Source: Rhodospirillales bacterium
GTDB lineage: Bacteria > Pseudomonadota > Alphaproteobacteria > Acetobacterales > Acetobacteraceae
Assembly: GCA_017304945.1 (NCBI GenBank)
Contig: JAFKLG010000059.1
Coordinates: 36,457-100,456 of the forward strand
DNA: 64,000 nt
Reading direction: 5' to 3'
Part shown: in pieces, positions 8,245 through 17,362 of the stretch
Position numbering within the stretch: position 1 is the first letter of the stretch
Layout of the letters: every line of letters begins with the position of its first letter
Notes under the pieces: generated by a model
The model's database searches: none
What the model was told of the DNA's origin: nothing
The model's input: only the letters and a program-made list of their open reading frames with translations
Position numbers and translations under genes: made by a program

Positions 8245-9599
8245 CGCCGCGCCGCGTCCCACATCAGCCGCGGATCGAAGCTGCGCGCCGCCAGCATGGT
8301 CAGGATCACGACCAGGGCGAAGGCGACCGCGCCGAACCCGGGCTGCACCGTGGCGACCGCCCCGAACTGCACCAGCGCGACCAGGATCGACAGCATGAAT
8401 ACGTCGATCATGGACCACCGGCCGATCGCGTCGACGATCCGGTAGATGGTGGTGCGGTCACGCAGCCGGCCCTGCCAGCGGCGCTGGGTCGAGATCAGCA
8501 GCAGCGCGAGCCCGCCCAGCTTCAGCACCGGCACGGCGACCGAGGCCACGAAGACCAGCAGCGCGAGCGGCCATTGCCCGAGATCCAGCAGCTCCTGCGC
8601 GCCGCCCAGGATGGTGCTGGGCTGGCCGGCCCCCAGCCGGATCACGGTCAGCACGGGATAGATGTTGGCGGGGATGTAGAGGATCAGCGCCGCGAGGCTG
8701 AGCGCCCAGGTCCAGGCGACGCTGTCGCGCTTGCGCGCATGCAGGGTGAAGCCGCAGCGCGGGCACACGGCCCCCTCCCGCGCGCGACTGACCAGGCCGC
8801 AGGTGTCGCATCCCAGCCTTGTCAGGCCGGCGCCATGGCTGGCCGCGGTATGGCTCGCCGCGGCCGGCGTGACGGCGGCGGATGGTCGGCGAAGCCGTCG
8901 CGCGCGGCGGCGATCGGCGCCCTCCAGCGCCTCCCACACCGACTGGCGGTCGAGCGCGAAATCGGCGGCGACCATCAGCAGCATCAGCGCGCCGAGCGCG
9001 TAGAGGGCTGGGCCGATCTCGATATGCGCCATGGTGGTGAGCCGCACGAAGGCGACGAACACGCCGAGCAGATAGACCTCGATCATCGACCAGGGACGCA
9101 GCCTCTCCTCCCAGGCGAAGATCACCCGCAGCCCGCGCGGCGGGTCGGGGAGGCGGATGCCGATCAGCACGGTCACCATCAGCGCCACGCGTCCCAGCGG
9201 CGCGGCGAAGGTGGTGACGATCACCAGCACGGCGAGGAACCAGAGCCCGCGCTGCTCGAGCGTGATCGGGCCGGTGAACAGGCTGGCGAAGTGGTACTGC
9301 CCGGCGGTGCTGACGGTCATCAGTGTCATGCCGCCGGCGATCGCGAGCAGCAGCGCGGCGCTCAGATACAGCGCGAGCGGCAGGCCGAATGGATCATGGG
9401 CGGTGTCCCGCAGCACGGCGTCGCAGCGCAGGCACAGCGCGCGCGTGGCCGGGGGCAGGGAGGGGAGCACCTGCAGCTGCCCGCAATCGGGGCATTCCCG
9501 CAAGCGGGGCGGCGTATGGGCGCCGATGGGTACCGGGACCGGGCGCACGAGGCCGGCGAGAGACGTCATCAGGAGTCGACGGCGCGTGGGTGGACACAC
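8241..9599 (-). CDS. pqiA: PqiA, inner-membrane protein of the Pqi lipid transport system
   Basis: 452 residues. Two PqiA domains follow each other, each opened by a pair of CxxC motifs (CPDCGQL with CLRCDAV near residues 37-60, and CDTCGLV with CPRCGFT near 265-285), which bind metal in rubredoxin-like folds, and each with about four membrane helices. The frame starts at GTG 9597-9599, preceded by AGAAGG at a good distance; an ATG ten codons in (9569) has no ribosome site, so the GTG is preferred. It is first of the pqiABC operon and divergent from metZ. Confidence 0.93.
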   Translation of the reverse strand: MCPPTRRRLLMTSLAGLVRPVPVPIGAHTPPRLRECPDCGQLQVLPSLPPATRALCLRCDAVLRDTAHDPFGLPLALYLSAALLLAIAGGMTLMTVSTAGQYHFASLFTGPITLEQRGLWFLAVLVIVTTFAAPLGRVALMVTVLIGIRLPDPPRGLRVIFAWEERLRPWSMIEVYLLGVFVAFVRLTTMAHIEIGPALYALGALMLLMVAADFALDRQSVWEALEGADRRRARRLRRPSAAVTPAAASHTAASHGAGLTRLGCDTCGLVSRAREGAVCPRCGFTLHARKRDSVAWTWALSLAALILYIPANIYPVLTVIRLGAGQPSTILGGAQELLDLGQWPLALLVFVASVAVPVLKLGGLALLLISTQRRWQGRLRDRTTIYRIVDAIGRWSMIDVFMLSILVALVQFGAVATVQPGFGAVAFALVVILTMLAARSFDPRLMWDAARR

Positions 9600-9789
9600 A
9601 TGCGCCTTCTACGTAGTCCGATCCGTGCCGAGGGGAACCCCAATTCGTCGTCATGTCTCTCGGAAGACCCGCGGCGGACCCCGGTCCGGGCCGCCATTTC
9701 GGCCCGCCACGGGCATGAAACTATCGCGCATTCAGCGGATTGACCGCGCCGCGCGCCCTGCCTAGGGTGCCGCCCGTCGGCGGGAGCCG
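9600..9789. other. Intergenic region between pqiA and the metZ riboswitch
   Basis: 190 bp that must hold the divergent promoters of pqiABC and of the riboswitch-metZ transcript. I cannot place -35/-10 boxes with confidence. No gene seen. Confidence 0.35.
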
Positions 9790-9846
9790 GCCCTCGTGAT
9801 TTGTCCGGCCGGATTGCGGCGAGGTGAAAGAAGCGCGCTAAAGAGG
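9790..9846 (+). promoter_or_regulatory. SAM-II riboswitch upstream of metZ
   Basis: The sequence CGTGATTTG, then CCGGCCGGATTGCGGC, GAGGTGAAA and finally GCTAAAG follows the SAM-II (metA-type) consensus in order. Stem P1 forms between CCTCG at 9792-9796 and CGAGG at 9820-9824; the downstream AAAGAAGCGCGCTAAAG supplies the pseudoknot strand and A-rich part. SAM-II elements are known from alphaproteobacteria before metA, metX, metZ and metC genes and shut off translation when S-adenosylmethionine is high. It ends about 75 nt before the metZ start. Confidence 0.88.
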
Positions 9847-9919
9847 CCAGCGGACGGTCCGGTGTCGCGGGCCCAGGCTGCTCCACCGGTCGGGCCACGC
9901 CACGAAGGGCCCTGACACA

Positions 9920-11125
9920 ATGCCGATCGATCCCAGCAAGTTCCGCCCTGCCACTCGCCTGGTGCAGGGCGGCGTCCAGCGCACCGGCCACGGCGAGACC
10001 GCGGAGGCGCTGTTCCTCACCTCCGGCTACGTCTACGACAGCGCCGAACAGGCGGAGGGGACGTTCAATGGCTCCGTCGAGCATTACCAGTACTCCCGCT
10101 TCGCCAATCCGACGCTGACCATGCTGGAGGACCGGCTCTGCCTGCTCGAGGGGGCGGAGGCCTGTCGCACCACGGCCACCGGCATGGCCGCGGTCAACGC
10201 GGCGATGCTCGCCCATCTCAAGAGCGGCGACCGCGTGGTCGCCTCGCGCGCGCTGTTCGGCTCCTGCCACTGGATCGTCTCCACGCTGCTGCCGAAGTTC
10301 GGCATCGCGACCGAGTTCGTGGACGGCGCCGACCTCGCGCAGTGGCGCGCCGCCCTGGCGCAACCGGCCAATCTGGTGCTGCTCGAGACCCCGTCGAACC
10401 CGATGCTGGAACTGGTGGACCTGCCCGCCGTCGCCGACCTCGCCCATCGCGCCGGGGCCATCGTGGTGGTCGACAACGTGTTCGCCACGCCCCTGCTGCA
10501 GCGCCCGCTCGAACTCGGCGCCGACGTCGTCGTCTACTCCTGCACCAAGCACATGGACGGGCAGGGGCGCGTGCTGGGCGGCGCCATCCTCTCCAGCAAG
10601 AAGTGGATCGAGGAGACGCTGCAGCCGTTCATCCGCAACACCGGCCCGACCCTCTCCGCCTTCAACGCCTGGGTGCTGCTCAAGGGCCTCGAGACGCTGG
10701 CGCTGCGGGTCGATGCGAGCTGCCGCAGCGCCGCTTCGGTGGCCGATTTCCTGGCCACCCAGCCGAATGTCAGCCGGGTCTGGTACCCGACCCGGTCCGA
10801 CCACCCGCAGCATGCGCTGGCGGCGAAGCAGATGCGCGGGGGCGGCACGGTGGTGACCTTCGAAGTGGCCGGCGGCAAGGACGGCGCCTTCGCCGCCATG
10901 AACGGCTTCGGCCTGATCGCCGTGTCCAACAACCTCGGCGATTCGAAGTCGCTCGCGACCCATCCCGCCACCACGACCCACATGCGCGTCGGCGAAGTCG
11001 AACGCGCGCGGCTCGGCATCACCGACGGCGTGATCCGCCTGTCGATCGGGCTCGAGGACGTGGAGGACTTGAAGGACGACCTGCGCCAGGCGCTCGCCGC
11101 CGCGCGGCCGCAAGCCGCCGCCTGA
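9920..11125 (+). CDS. metZ: O-succinylhomoserine sulfhydrylase
   Basis: 401 residues, a full-length Cys/Met metabolism PLP enzyme. The cofactor lysine lies in SCTKHMDGQG (about residue 210); phosphate-binding and substrate-loop segments SRFANPT, TATGMAA and ETPSNP are present. MetZ joins O-succinylhomoserine with sulfide to give homocysteine in methionine synthesis. SNNLGDSKSLATHP and the absence of cystathionine-lyase-specific features favour MetZ, and a SAM-II riboswitch in its leader supports this role. GAAGGG lies somewhat far upstream of the ATG. apaG follows 136 bp downstream. Confidence 0.94.
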   Translation: MPIDPSKFRPATRLVQGGVQRTGHGETAEALFLTSGYVYDSAEQAEGTFNGSVEHYQYSRFANPTLTMLEDRLCLLEGAEACRTTATGMAAVNAAMLAHLKSGDRVVASRALFGSCHWIVSTLLPKFGIATEFVDGADLAQWRAALAQPANLVLLETPSNPMLELVDLPAVADLAHRAGAIVVVDNVFATPLLQRPLELGADVVVYSCTKHMDGQGRVLGGAILSSKKWIEETLQPFIRNTGPTLSAFNAWVLLKGLETLALRVDASCRSAASVADFLATQPNVSRVWYPTRSDHPQHALAAKQMRGGGTVVTFEVAGGKDGAFAAMNGFGLIAVSNNLGDSKSLATHPATTTHMRVGEVERARLGITDGVIRLSIGLEDVEDLKDDLRQALAAARPQAAA

Positions 11126-11261
11126 CGCCTCGTTGCACCTGAAACCGAATCCGCCCGCCGCGGCCCGCCCACCCGCGCGGGCGGGGGAGGGGCGGGCTGC
11201 TGGACAAGGGGGCATGTTCCCGGTTGAATCGCGGCAGGGCACTTGGAAAGGCGGCCGTGTC

Positions 11262-11750
11262 ATGCCTGACGATGACAACCGGAACGAACGCCCGTCGCTC
11301 GGTCGTGAGCCCCGCAACAGGGCACGCCGCGCGGAATCACGCCCGGCACGGGAGGATTACTGCAAGACGACGCGTGGGGTGCGGGTGTCGGTCCGCTCCT
11401 TCTACCTGGCCGACCAGTCACAGCCCGACGAGAACCACTTCGTCTGGGCCTACCGCGTGAAGATCGAGAACCAGGGGCGCGAGGCGGTGCAGTTGCTGCG
11501 CCGCACCTGGCAGATCACCGATGCGCGCGGCCGCACCCAGCACGTGCACGGCGCCGGCGTGGTCGGCGAGCAGCCGCTGCTCGAACCGGGCGAGAGCTTC
11601 GAATACACCTCGGGCACGCCGCTGGACACGCCCTCCGGGTTCATGATGGGGGCGTACCACATGGTCATCGCGTCCTCGGGCGAGAATTTCGACGTCGCCA
11701 TTCCCGCCTTCAGCCTGGACAGCCCGCACCAGAACAGCCGCGTCCATTGA
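11262..11750 (+). CDS. apaG: ApaG-like protein (DUF525)
   Basis: 162 residues from ATG 11262, which has AAAGGCGG upstream; the frame is open further back without signals. Residues about 40-162 are a typical ApaG domain, an immunoglobulin-like fold with the GxGxxG-like HGAGVVGEQPLLEPG segment and the conserved PSGFMMGAYHM region. The first 35 residues are a charged, disordered extension not usual in ApaG (about 125-130 residues). The E. coli protein has been linked to Co/Mg resistance; biochemical function is not settled. Independent transcription or read-through from metZ are both possible. Confidence 0.93.
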   Translation: MPDDDNRNERPSLGREPRNRARRAESRPAREDYCKTTRGVRVSVRSFYLADQSQPDENHFVWAYRVKIENQGREAVQLLRRTWQITDARGRTQHVHGAGVVGEQPLLEPGESFEYTSGTPLDTPSGFMMGAYHMVIASSGENFDVAIPAFSLDSPHQNSRVH

Positions 11751-11855
11751 CCGGGGACGCAAGCGGACCCGCGTGCTTGCCGTATCCGTTGCTCCGCCCA
11801 TATGGCCTGCACGAATCGACCGCCGCCCACGCCCGAATCTGGAGGACACCCGACG

Positions 11856-12497
11856 GTGAACATCGTTACGCCGACCCAGGACCGCTCCGCCACCGCTGCA
11901 ACGGACTCACGTCCGACGCGTGAGGAAGCGGAGGCGGCGGTCCGCACCCTGCTGCGCTGGGCTGGCGACGACCCGACGCGGGAGGGGCTGATCGACACGC
12001 CGAAGCGCGTCACCCGCGCCTTCGAGGAGTTCTTCGTCGGCTACGGGGTTGATCCGGTCGCCCTGCTCGAACGCACCTTCGCCGAGACGGACGGCTACGA
12101 CGAGATCGTGCTGCTGCGCGACATTCGCCTCGAGAGCACCTGCGAACACCACATGGCGCCCATCATCGGCCGCGTGCACGTGGCCTACCTGCCGCATCGG
12201 CGGGTGGTCGGCATCAGCAAGCTGGCCCGCGTGGTCGAGGCCTACGCCAAGCGGCTGCAGATCCAGGAGAAGATGACGGCGCAGATCGCCAACACGATCC
12301 AGGAGGTGCTGGTCCCGCGCGGCGTCGCCGTGGTGATCGAGGCCGCGCACCAGTGCATGACTACCCGCGGCGTGCACAAGCCGGGGGTGACGATGGTCAC
12401 CAGCCGCATGCTGGGCGCCTTCCGCGACGACCCCACCACCCGCCGCGAGCTGCTGGCGATGATCGGCAACCGCGGCAGCACGATCCTCACCGAGTAA
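11856..12497 (+). CDS. folE: GTP cyclohydrolase I
   Basis: 213 residues from GTG 11856, chosen because GGAGGA stands 8 nt before it; an ATG at 11802 has no such site. Zinc ligands and catalytic segments are clear: [17 protein letters not shown], with [20 protein letters not shown] and the C-terminal [10 protein letters not shown]. It turns GTP into 7,8-dihydroneopterin triphosphate, the first step of folate synthesis, as a cytosolic decamer. Confidence 0.96.
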   Translation: MNIVTPTQDRSATAATDSRPTREEAEAAVRTLLRWAGDDPTREGLIDTPKRVTRAFEEFFVGYGVDPVALLERTFAETDGYDEIVLLRDIRLESTCEHHMAPIIGRVHVAYLPHRRVVGISKLARVVEAYAKRLQIQEKMTAQIANTIQEVLVPRGVAVVIEAAHQCMTTRGVHKPGVTMVTSRMLGAFRDDPTTRRELLAMIGNRGSTILTE

Positions 12498-12618
12498 CCC
12501 GCGAGGGAACGAGGCCGATCCGACCGGAAGCCCCGCCCCGCGCGTAATACTCCCTCCCCCCTTGCGGGGGAGGGATGGGGAGAGGGGGCGATCGGGGCGG
12601 ACGCACCGCGTTCCCGCG
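12498..12618. repeat. G-rich hairpin repeat between convergent genes
   Basis: TCCCTCCCCCCTTGCGGGGG around 12551-12574 folds into a strong hairpin and is followed by GGGATGGGGAGAGGGGGCGA. A closely similar hairpin plus tail occurs at 44341-44386. It lies between the converging folE and GT9 genes, so it may act as a bidirectional transcription stop or be a dispersed REP-like element. Confidence 0.6.
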
Positions 12619-13575
12619 TCACCCGTCCGCCGGATCCCCTCCCGCGACGGAAACGGGAAGCGCGGCCAGCACGGTCTCCACCTCCAGCGTCCCCAGGTCC
12701 GGCCGGCGCAGCACGCTGACCATCGGCCCGCGCGGCGCGCACAGGGCCGGGTCCGAATCCTGCGAGAACAAGACGAGCGACGGACAGCCGGCGGTGCCGA
12801 TCAGGTGCATCGGCCCGGTGTCGTTGCCGACCGCGACCCGTGCGGCGCGCGCGAGATCGGCCACATCCCCCGGTGTCGTCTGCCCCATCAGGTCGACCGC
12901 GTGCGGGATCTGCCGCGCCAGGTCGCGCTCCCCGGCGGTGCCCAGCACGACCGGCGTCAGCCCGCGTGCGCGCAGCGCCACGGCCAGGGCGTCGTACCGC
13001 GCGGCGGGCCAGCGCTTCTGCGGGCGATGTGCCGAACTGCCGGGCACCAGCAGCGCGAGCGGGCCGGTCAGCCCGAAGCGCGCGATGTCGCCGCGGCACC
13101 AGGACAGGTCGGCGGGCGGGAACTCGGTCAGCCCGGCCTGGCGCAACTGACCCACCTGCCGGTCCACGTCGTGCAGCGTGTCGCGGTTCGGGTCGCGGTC
13201 GGGATGCGAGGCGCCGAGCGCGATTCCCGACCATTCGGGCCGGGCGCGCCGCGGGAACATCGCCAGGTAGCGCGACGAACGGCCCGAGGTCTGCAGGTCG
13301 TAGACCCGGCTGAACCCGCCGTGGCGGAGCATTCGCCGCAGCCGCAGCACCCCGGCGAGATCCCACCAGGCCGGCCGCCGGTCGACCAGCACGTGATCGA
13401 AATACGGCGCCGATCGCAGCCATTCCGCATAGGGCGGCGTGGTCAGTACGCTGATCTCGGCATCGGGGTGATGCGCGCGGATCGCGGCGAACGGGGTCAG
13501 CGACAGGACGATGTTGCCGAACGCGCTGAGCTTGATGACCAGGATCCGCTCGCGCCCAAGCGCGCGTTCAGGCAT
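12619..13575 (-). CDS. Glycosyltransferase family 9 (heptosyltransferase-like)
   Basis: 318 residues. Family GT9 hallmarks: N-terminal RILVIKLSAFGNIVLSLTP, central LALLVPGSSAHRPQKRWPA, and C-terminal AVGNDTGPMHLIGTAGCPSLVLF. These enzymes add ADP-heptose, or other sugars, to the lipopolysaccharide core at the cytoplasmic face of the inner membrane. Length is a little below WaaC/WaaF. It overlaps the upstream methyltransferase gene by 8 nt, so the two are one operon. The acceptor sugar cannot be read from sequence. Confidence 0.92.
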   Translation of the reverse strand: MPERALGRERILVIKLSAFGNIVLSLTPFAAIRAHHPDAEISVLTTPPYAEWLRSAPYFDHVLVDRRPAWWDLAGVLRLRRMLRHGGFSRVYDLQTSGRSSRYLAMFPRRARPEWSGIALGASHPDRDPNRDTLHDVDRQVGQLRQAGLTEFPPADLSWCRGDIARFGLTGPLALLVPGSSAHRPQKRWPAARYDALAVALRARGLTPVVLGTAGERDLARQIPHAVDLMGQTTPGDVADLARAARVAVGNDTGPMHLIGTAGCPSLVLFSQDSDPALCAPRGPMVSVLRRPDLGTLEVETVLAALPVSVAGGDPADG

Positions 13576-14314
13576 CGGGCTTGCGGGCGATGTAGAGCCA
13601 CTCGGTGCGCAGCAGCCCCCAGCGCACCTCCTCGGGCGGGCTCTTCCGGTAGGTCTCCACCACGAACCCGACCGCCGCCAGGCGATCGGCGAAGTCGAGC
13701 CCGTAATAGCGGACGTGGTCGTGCGCCGAGAAATGCGCCCAGCGTTCGGCGGGCGTGGTGATCGCCGGGTTCTCGTAGGTTTCCTGGCGCGACGCGTTCA
13801 CCGGCACGGTCAGCAGCGCCAGCCCGCCGGGACGCAGCAGCCGGAACAGCTCCCGCATCGCCGCCGCGTCATCCGGAATGTGTTCCAGCACGTGGTTCGC
13901 CATCACCACGTCGTAGCGCCCGTCCGGCAGCGGCACCCTCGTGATGTCGACCGTATGCGTGACGCCCTTCTGCATGAGATCCGCGGTCTCATAGAGCGGG
14001 TTGCCCCGCATCATCCGCATCACGATCTTCTCGGGGGCGAAATGCAGGATCCGCTGGCCGGCCAGCTTGTCGGCGCCGCCCTCCATCCGCCACAGATGCA
14101 GCAGCCGGTGCCGCTCCCGCGAGCCGCAGGACAGGCAGCGCGCATCCCAGCGGCCGGGATGGCCGACTGAAATGAACACGCCATGGTACCCGCAGATCGG
14201 GCAGGTCCGAGGCAGGCGGGGGGCGCGGAACTGGTGCCGGTCGGAGAGCCACGCGCCCGCCAGCCGGCGGAGGCGCGTCCAGCGGCCGAGGACGGACGTA
14301 TCGGGGGGCGGCAT
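13568..14314 (-). CDS. Class I SAM-dependent methyltransferase with N-terminal zinc ribbon
   Basis: 248 residues. Residues about 38-70 hold CPICGYHG and CLSCGSRERHR, a four-cysteine ribbon. The methyltransferase core follows: ILHFAPEK as motif I variant, YDVVMANHVLEHIPDD as motif IV, and LLRPGGLALLTVP as motif V. The family is seen in O-antigen and cell-surface glycan clusters, which fits its overlap with a GT9 gene. The acidic Gly-rich SAM loop is degenerate (no GxGxG), as is common in this subgroup. Substrate unknown. Confidence 0.88.
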   Translation of the reverse strand: MPPPDTSVLGRWTRLRRLAGAWLSDRHQFRAPRLPRTCPICGYHGVFISVGHPGRWDARCLSCGSRERHRLLHLWRMEGGADKLAGQRILHFAPEKIVMRMMRGNPLYETADLMQKGVTHTVDITRVPLPDGRYDVVMANHVLEHIPDDAAAMRELFRLLRPGGLALLTVPVNASRQETYENPAITTPAERWAHFSAHDHVRYYGLDFADRLAAVGFVVETYRKSPPEEVRWGLLRTEWLYIARKPDA

Positions 14315-14436
14315 GACGCTCCCGTATCAGCCTGCCGACAGGGGGGCAACAGTCACGGCGGCATGCCGGCCCGCGCCGGTCGCCGGCGCCGCCCCCCGCA
14401 TTGACGTTTGGTGACAACCCGGACAAAACCCGCGCC

Positions 14437-15375
14437 ATGCCGGATACCACCACCTCCTGGGTGTTGAGCGAGGGACTGGCCGGACTGCAGACGCAGGCGC
14501 TGGGCCTTGCCGAGGCCGCCGGCCTCACGCCGGACGTGCGCGTCCTGCGGCCGCGCGCGCCCTGGCGCTACCTGCCCGCCAAGCTCTGGCCGAAGCCGCT
14601 CGCCGCGGTGTCGCGCACCGTCACCGCACCGCTGCCGCAGATCGCCATCGGCTGCGGCGGCATGGCGGCCGCGGTGCTGGCGGCGCTCCGCGGTCGGGGC
14701 GGGTCGGTGGTGCAGGTCCAGCACCCGCGCATGGACACAAGCCGCTACGACCTGATCGTGGTGAACCGCCACGACGAGCTGACCGGCCCCAACGTCATCG
14801 TCACGCGCAACGCCCTGCATCGGGTGACCCCCGAACGCCTCGCCGCCGAGGGCGAGAAATGGCGCGACCATTTCGCCCCGTATCGCCGGCCCCTGGTTGC
14901 CGTGCTGGTGGGCGGCAGCAACGGTCGGCATCGGCTGGGCCAGGCCGAGGGCGCCAAGCTCGCCGCGGAGCTCGCCGAGATGATGCGGCGGGACAACGTG
15001 GGCGTGGTGGTCACCCCCTCCCGCCGCACCGATCCCGCCGTCACCCGCATGCTGCACGAGGCGCTCACCCCGCTCGGCGGTTGGGTCTGGGACTTCACCG
15101 GCGAGAACCCGTATTTCGGCATGCTCGCCCTGGCGGACGCCATCATCGTCACGATGGACAGCGTCTCCATGGTCTCGGAGGCCGCGGCGACCGCTGCCCC
15201 CATCCTGCTCTACCCGCTGCCGGGCTGGTCCCGGCGCATCAACCTGTTCCACCAGGGCATGATCGCGGACGGGCGCGTGCGCCTGTTCCAGGGCCGCTAC
15301 GAGCCCTGGATGGTCGCCCCGCTCGACGACACCCGCACCGCCGCCGCCGAAATGCGCCGCCGGCTCGGGTTCTGA
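14437..15375 (+). CDS. ELM1/GtrOC1-like protein (DUF1022, mitochondrial fission ELM1 family)
   Basis: 312 residues from ATG 14437. It matches the ELM1 family by WVLSEGLAGLQTQALGLAEAAG at the start, then PRAPWRYLP, VQVQHPRMDTSRYDLIVV, NRHDELTGPNVIVTRNALH, VLVGGSNGRHRLG and TMDSVSMVSEAAATAAPI. The fold looks like a GT-B glycosyltransferase; the plant homologue is needed for mitochondrial division, while the bacterial role is open. It is divergent from the methyltransferase/GT9 pair, supporting a cell-envelope task. Confidence 0.88.
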   Translation: MPDTTTSWVLSEGLAGLQTQALGLAEAAGLTPDVRVLRPRAPWRYLPAKLWPKPLAAVSRTVTAPLPQIAIGCGGMAAAVLAALRGRGGSVVQVQHPRMDTSRYDLIVVNRHDELTGPNVIVTRNALHRVTPERLAAEGEKWRDHFAPYRRPLVAVLVGGSNGRHRLGQAEGAKLAAELAEMMRRDNVGVVVTPSRRTDPAVTRMLHEALTPLGGWVWDFTGENPYFGMLALADAIIVTMDSVSMVSEAAATAAPILLYPLPGWSRRINLFHQGMIADGRVRLFQGRYEPWMVAPLDDTRTAAAEMRRRLGF

Positions 15376-15489
15376 ACCCGATGCATCGCCTTGCCCGCCG
15401 GGAGGCCGGTATGACGCGGCCGCAGGGGTTCTTCTCGCCGCCAGCCACCCCAGATGGTGTCCACCTCACGAGCTAGGACCGAGAGCCGC

Positions 15490-17361
15490 ATGCTGCAGAT
15501 CCAGACCTTCGACGCGCGGGCGGGCGGGAACGTCATCTACAAGGCGCTCGCCCATCCGCTGGCGGCCGAGGCGATCGCGCGCCTGCACGCGGATATCGAG
15601 GGGCCGCTCGCAGTCTACGACCCCGACGGGATCGCCGACGCGCTGTTCGCGCTGTATCCCCGCCCGGTCGACGCGGTGTTCGTGCACGACGTCATGCAGG
15701 TCGGGCAGGTGCGCGCCGGCCTGACTGCGCAGGCGCTGATCGAGCTGCCCGCCTCGCGCGCCCGCACCGTGCTGGTCGCCGCCTTCGACGGCCGCCGCGC
15801 CGCCGAACGCATCGCGCATCTGCTGCCGCCCGAGGCGCGGCTGATCACGCTGGATGATGCCCGCCTGCCGGACGCGCTGCTCTCGAACGGCAGCCGCTAC
15901 CTCGACAAGCTCAACTTCGCGACCAACTTCGCCTTCTTCCGCGACGCGGACGGGCTCTCGACCCGGCTCGTCTCGGCCAACTACTGGTCGAATTACGGCG
16001 CGACCGCGGTCCGCCTCTGGCTGCGGCTGTTCGACGGCGACGGCGCGGAGCTCGCGACCTGGACCGAGGACGTGCCGGCCGGCCCGGGCGGGTTCTCGAT
16101 CGACAGCCGCGCGGTGCGGGAGCGCTTCGGCCTCGGTCCGTTCACCGGCCAGCTCTTCATCCACGCGATCGGCGCGGCCGGCCACGACGTGGTGAAATAC
16201 GCGCTCGACACCTATGCGAGCGAGAACGGCGCCTCGCTGTCCTGCACGCATGACGCGAATGCCTGGCCGTCCGACCGGTTCGCCGGCCTGCCCGCGCCGC
16301 GGCCGGACGAGCGCGTGATCCTGTGGCTGCAGAACAGCCATGCGGTGCCGATCCCCGCCGGCACCGTGGCGCTGGACCGCATGGGCGCGGAAAGCCCGGT
16401 GACGCTGCCGCGCGAGGTCGGCCCGTTCGCCACCGTCGCGATGGACGTCGCCGACTACCTGCCGGACCTGCATTGGCCGGCGCAGATCGAGCTGCGCGCC
16501 GGGCGCCACGTCGTGCGCCCGCGCTACGAGGTGACCCGCGGCGACCGGGTCCGCATCGCGCATGTCAACGTGGAACGCGACAATCTCCGCCCCGATCCCG
16601 GCATCGCACGCCTGCCCGATCCGCTCGGACGCGGCTACCTGCTGCCGTTCCCGGTGCTGGCGCGCGAGCGGTTCCGCAGCATCGTGCAGCCGACGCCGAT
16701 GGCGCTGTGCCAGACCAGCATGCCGCTGCGGCTCGACGTGTTCGACACCGCGGGGCGGCAGGTGCATTCGCAGTTCCTGGGCAACCTGCCGCGTAACCAC
16801 GACCTCGCGCTCGACTTCGACACGATCGACGTGGCCGAGGGACATGCCGAACTGGTCTACGACTTCCGCGACGGCGGCGAGGCCGATGGCTGGCTGCACG
16901 CCCTGTTCCGCTACGAGGATCGCCGATCGGGACACGTCGCGGAGTCGAGCTTCGGCGCGCACATCTTCAACACGGTGATGACCTACAAGGACGAGCCGCA
17001 ATCCTACGCGGGCCCGCCTCCGGGGCTCTCCACCCGCCTGTTCCTGCGGCTCGGCAGCGGCCGGCGGCACAGTTTCGCGGTGCTGATCTATCCGGCCTCG
17101 GCCGACTGGCACGCGCAGTCGAGCACCACGCTGCAATTGCACGACGGCACCGGCCGGATGATCGCGGAGGCGCCGCTCGCGATCGCCTGCCGTGGATCGG
17201 CGCTGGTCGAGCCGCACCGGATCTTCGACCCCGCCCTGCTCGAATCCGCCGGCGCGGAAGGCTACGTGCTGATCCGCGACACGACCTGTCGGCTGTTCGG
17301 CTATCACGGCCTGATGGACGATGCGGGCGGGTTCTCGCTCGACCACATGTTCGGGTTCTGA
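15490..17361 (+). CDS. Large protein of unknown function (623 residues)
   Basis: I do not recognise this protein. Start ATG 15490 is preceded by AGGACCGAGAG. Third-position GC and steady frame leave no doubt that it is coding. The first 130 residues look like an alpha/beta domain (AVFVHDVMQVGQ, TVLVAAFDGRRAAERIA). The rest is rich in beta-strand-like segments with recurring aromatic and charged patches (LNFATNFAFFRDADG, VSANYWSNYGA, LSTRLFLRLGSGRRHSFAVLIYP) and ends in FSLDHMFGF. There is no signal peptide or membrane helix. It sits between an ELM1-like gene and otsA, so an envelope-polysaccharide link is possible but unproven. Confidence 0.85.
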   Translation: MLQIQTFDARAGGNVIYKALAHPLAAEAIARLHADIEGPLAVYDPDGIADALFALYPRPVDAVFVHDVMQVGQVRAGLTAQALIELPASRARTVLVAAFDGRRAAERIAHLLPPEARLITLDDARLPDALLSNGSRYLDKLNFATNFAFFRDADGLSTRLVSANYWSNYGATAVRLWLRLFDGDGAELATWTEDVPAGPGGFSIDSRAVRERFGLGPFTGQLFIHAIGAAGHDVVKYALDTYASENGASLSCTHDANAWPSDRFAGLPAPRPDERVILWLQNSHAVPIPAGTVALDRMGAESPVTLPREVGPFATVAMDVADYLPDLHWPAQIELRAGRHVVRPRYEVTRGDRVRIAHVNVERDNLRPDPGIARLPDPLGRGYLLPFPVLARERFRSIVQPTPMALCQTSMPLRLDVFDTAGRQVHSQFLGNLPRNHDLALDFDTIDVAEGHAELVYDFRDGGEADGWLHALFRYEDRRSGHVAESSFGAHIFNTVMTYKDEPQSYAGPPPGLSTRLFLRLGSGRRHSFAVLIYPASADWHAQSSTTLQLHDGTGRMIAEAPLAIACRGSALVEPHRIFDPALLESAGAEGYVLIRDTTCRLFGYHGLMDDAGGFSLDHMFGF

Positions 17362-17362
17362 G

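Noticed and set aside
11160..11200. Terminator after metZ
   Set aside because: A GC-rich inverted stretch is present but without a T-run, and such patches are common at this GC level.
15466..17346. A 626-codon minus-strand frame opposite the 623-residue protein
   Set aside because: Composition is rich in Arg/His/Gln/Val without helices or strands of a real protein; the plus frame has the better ribosome site and codon bias.
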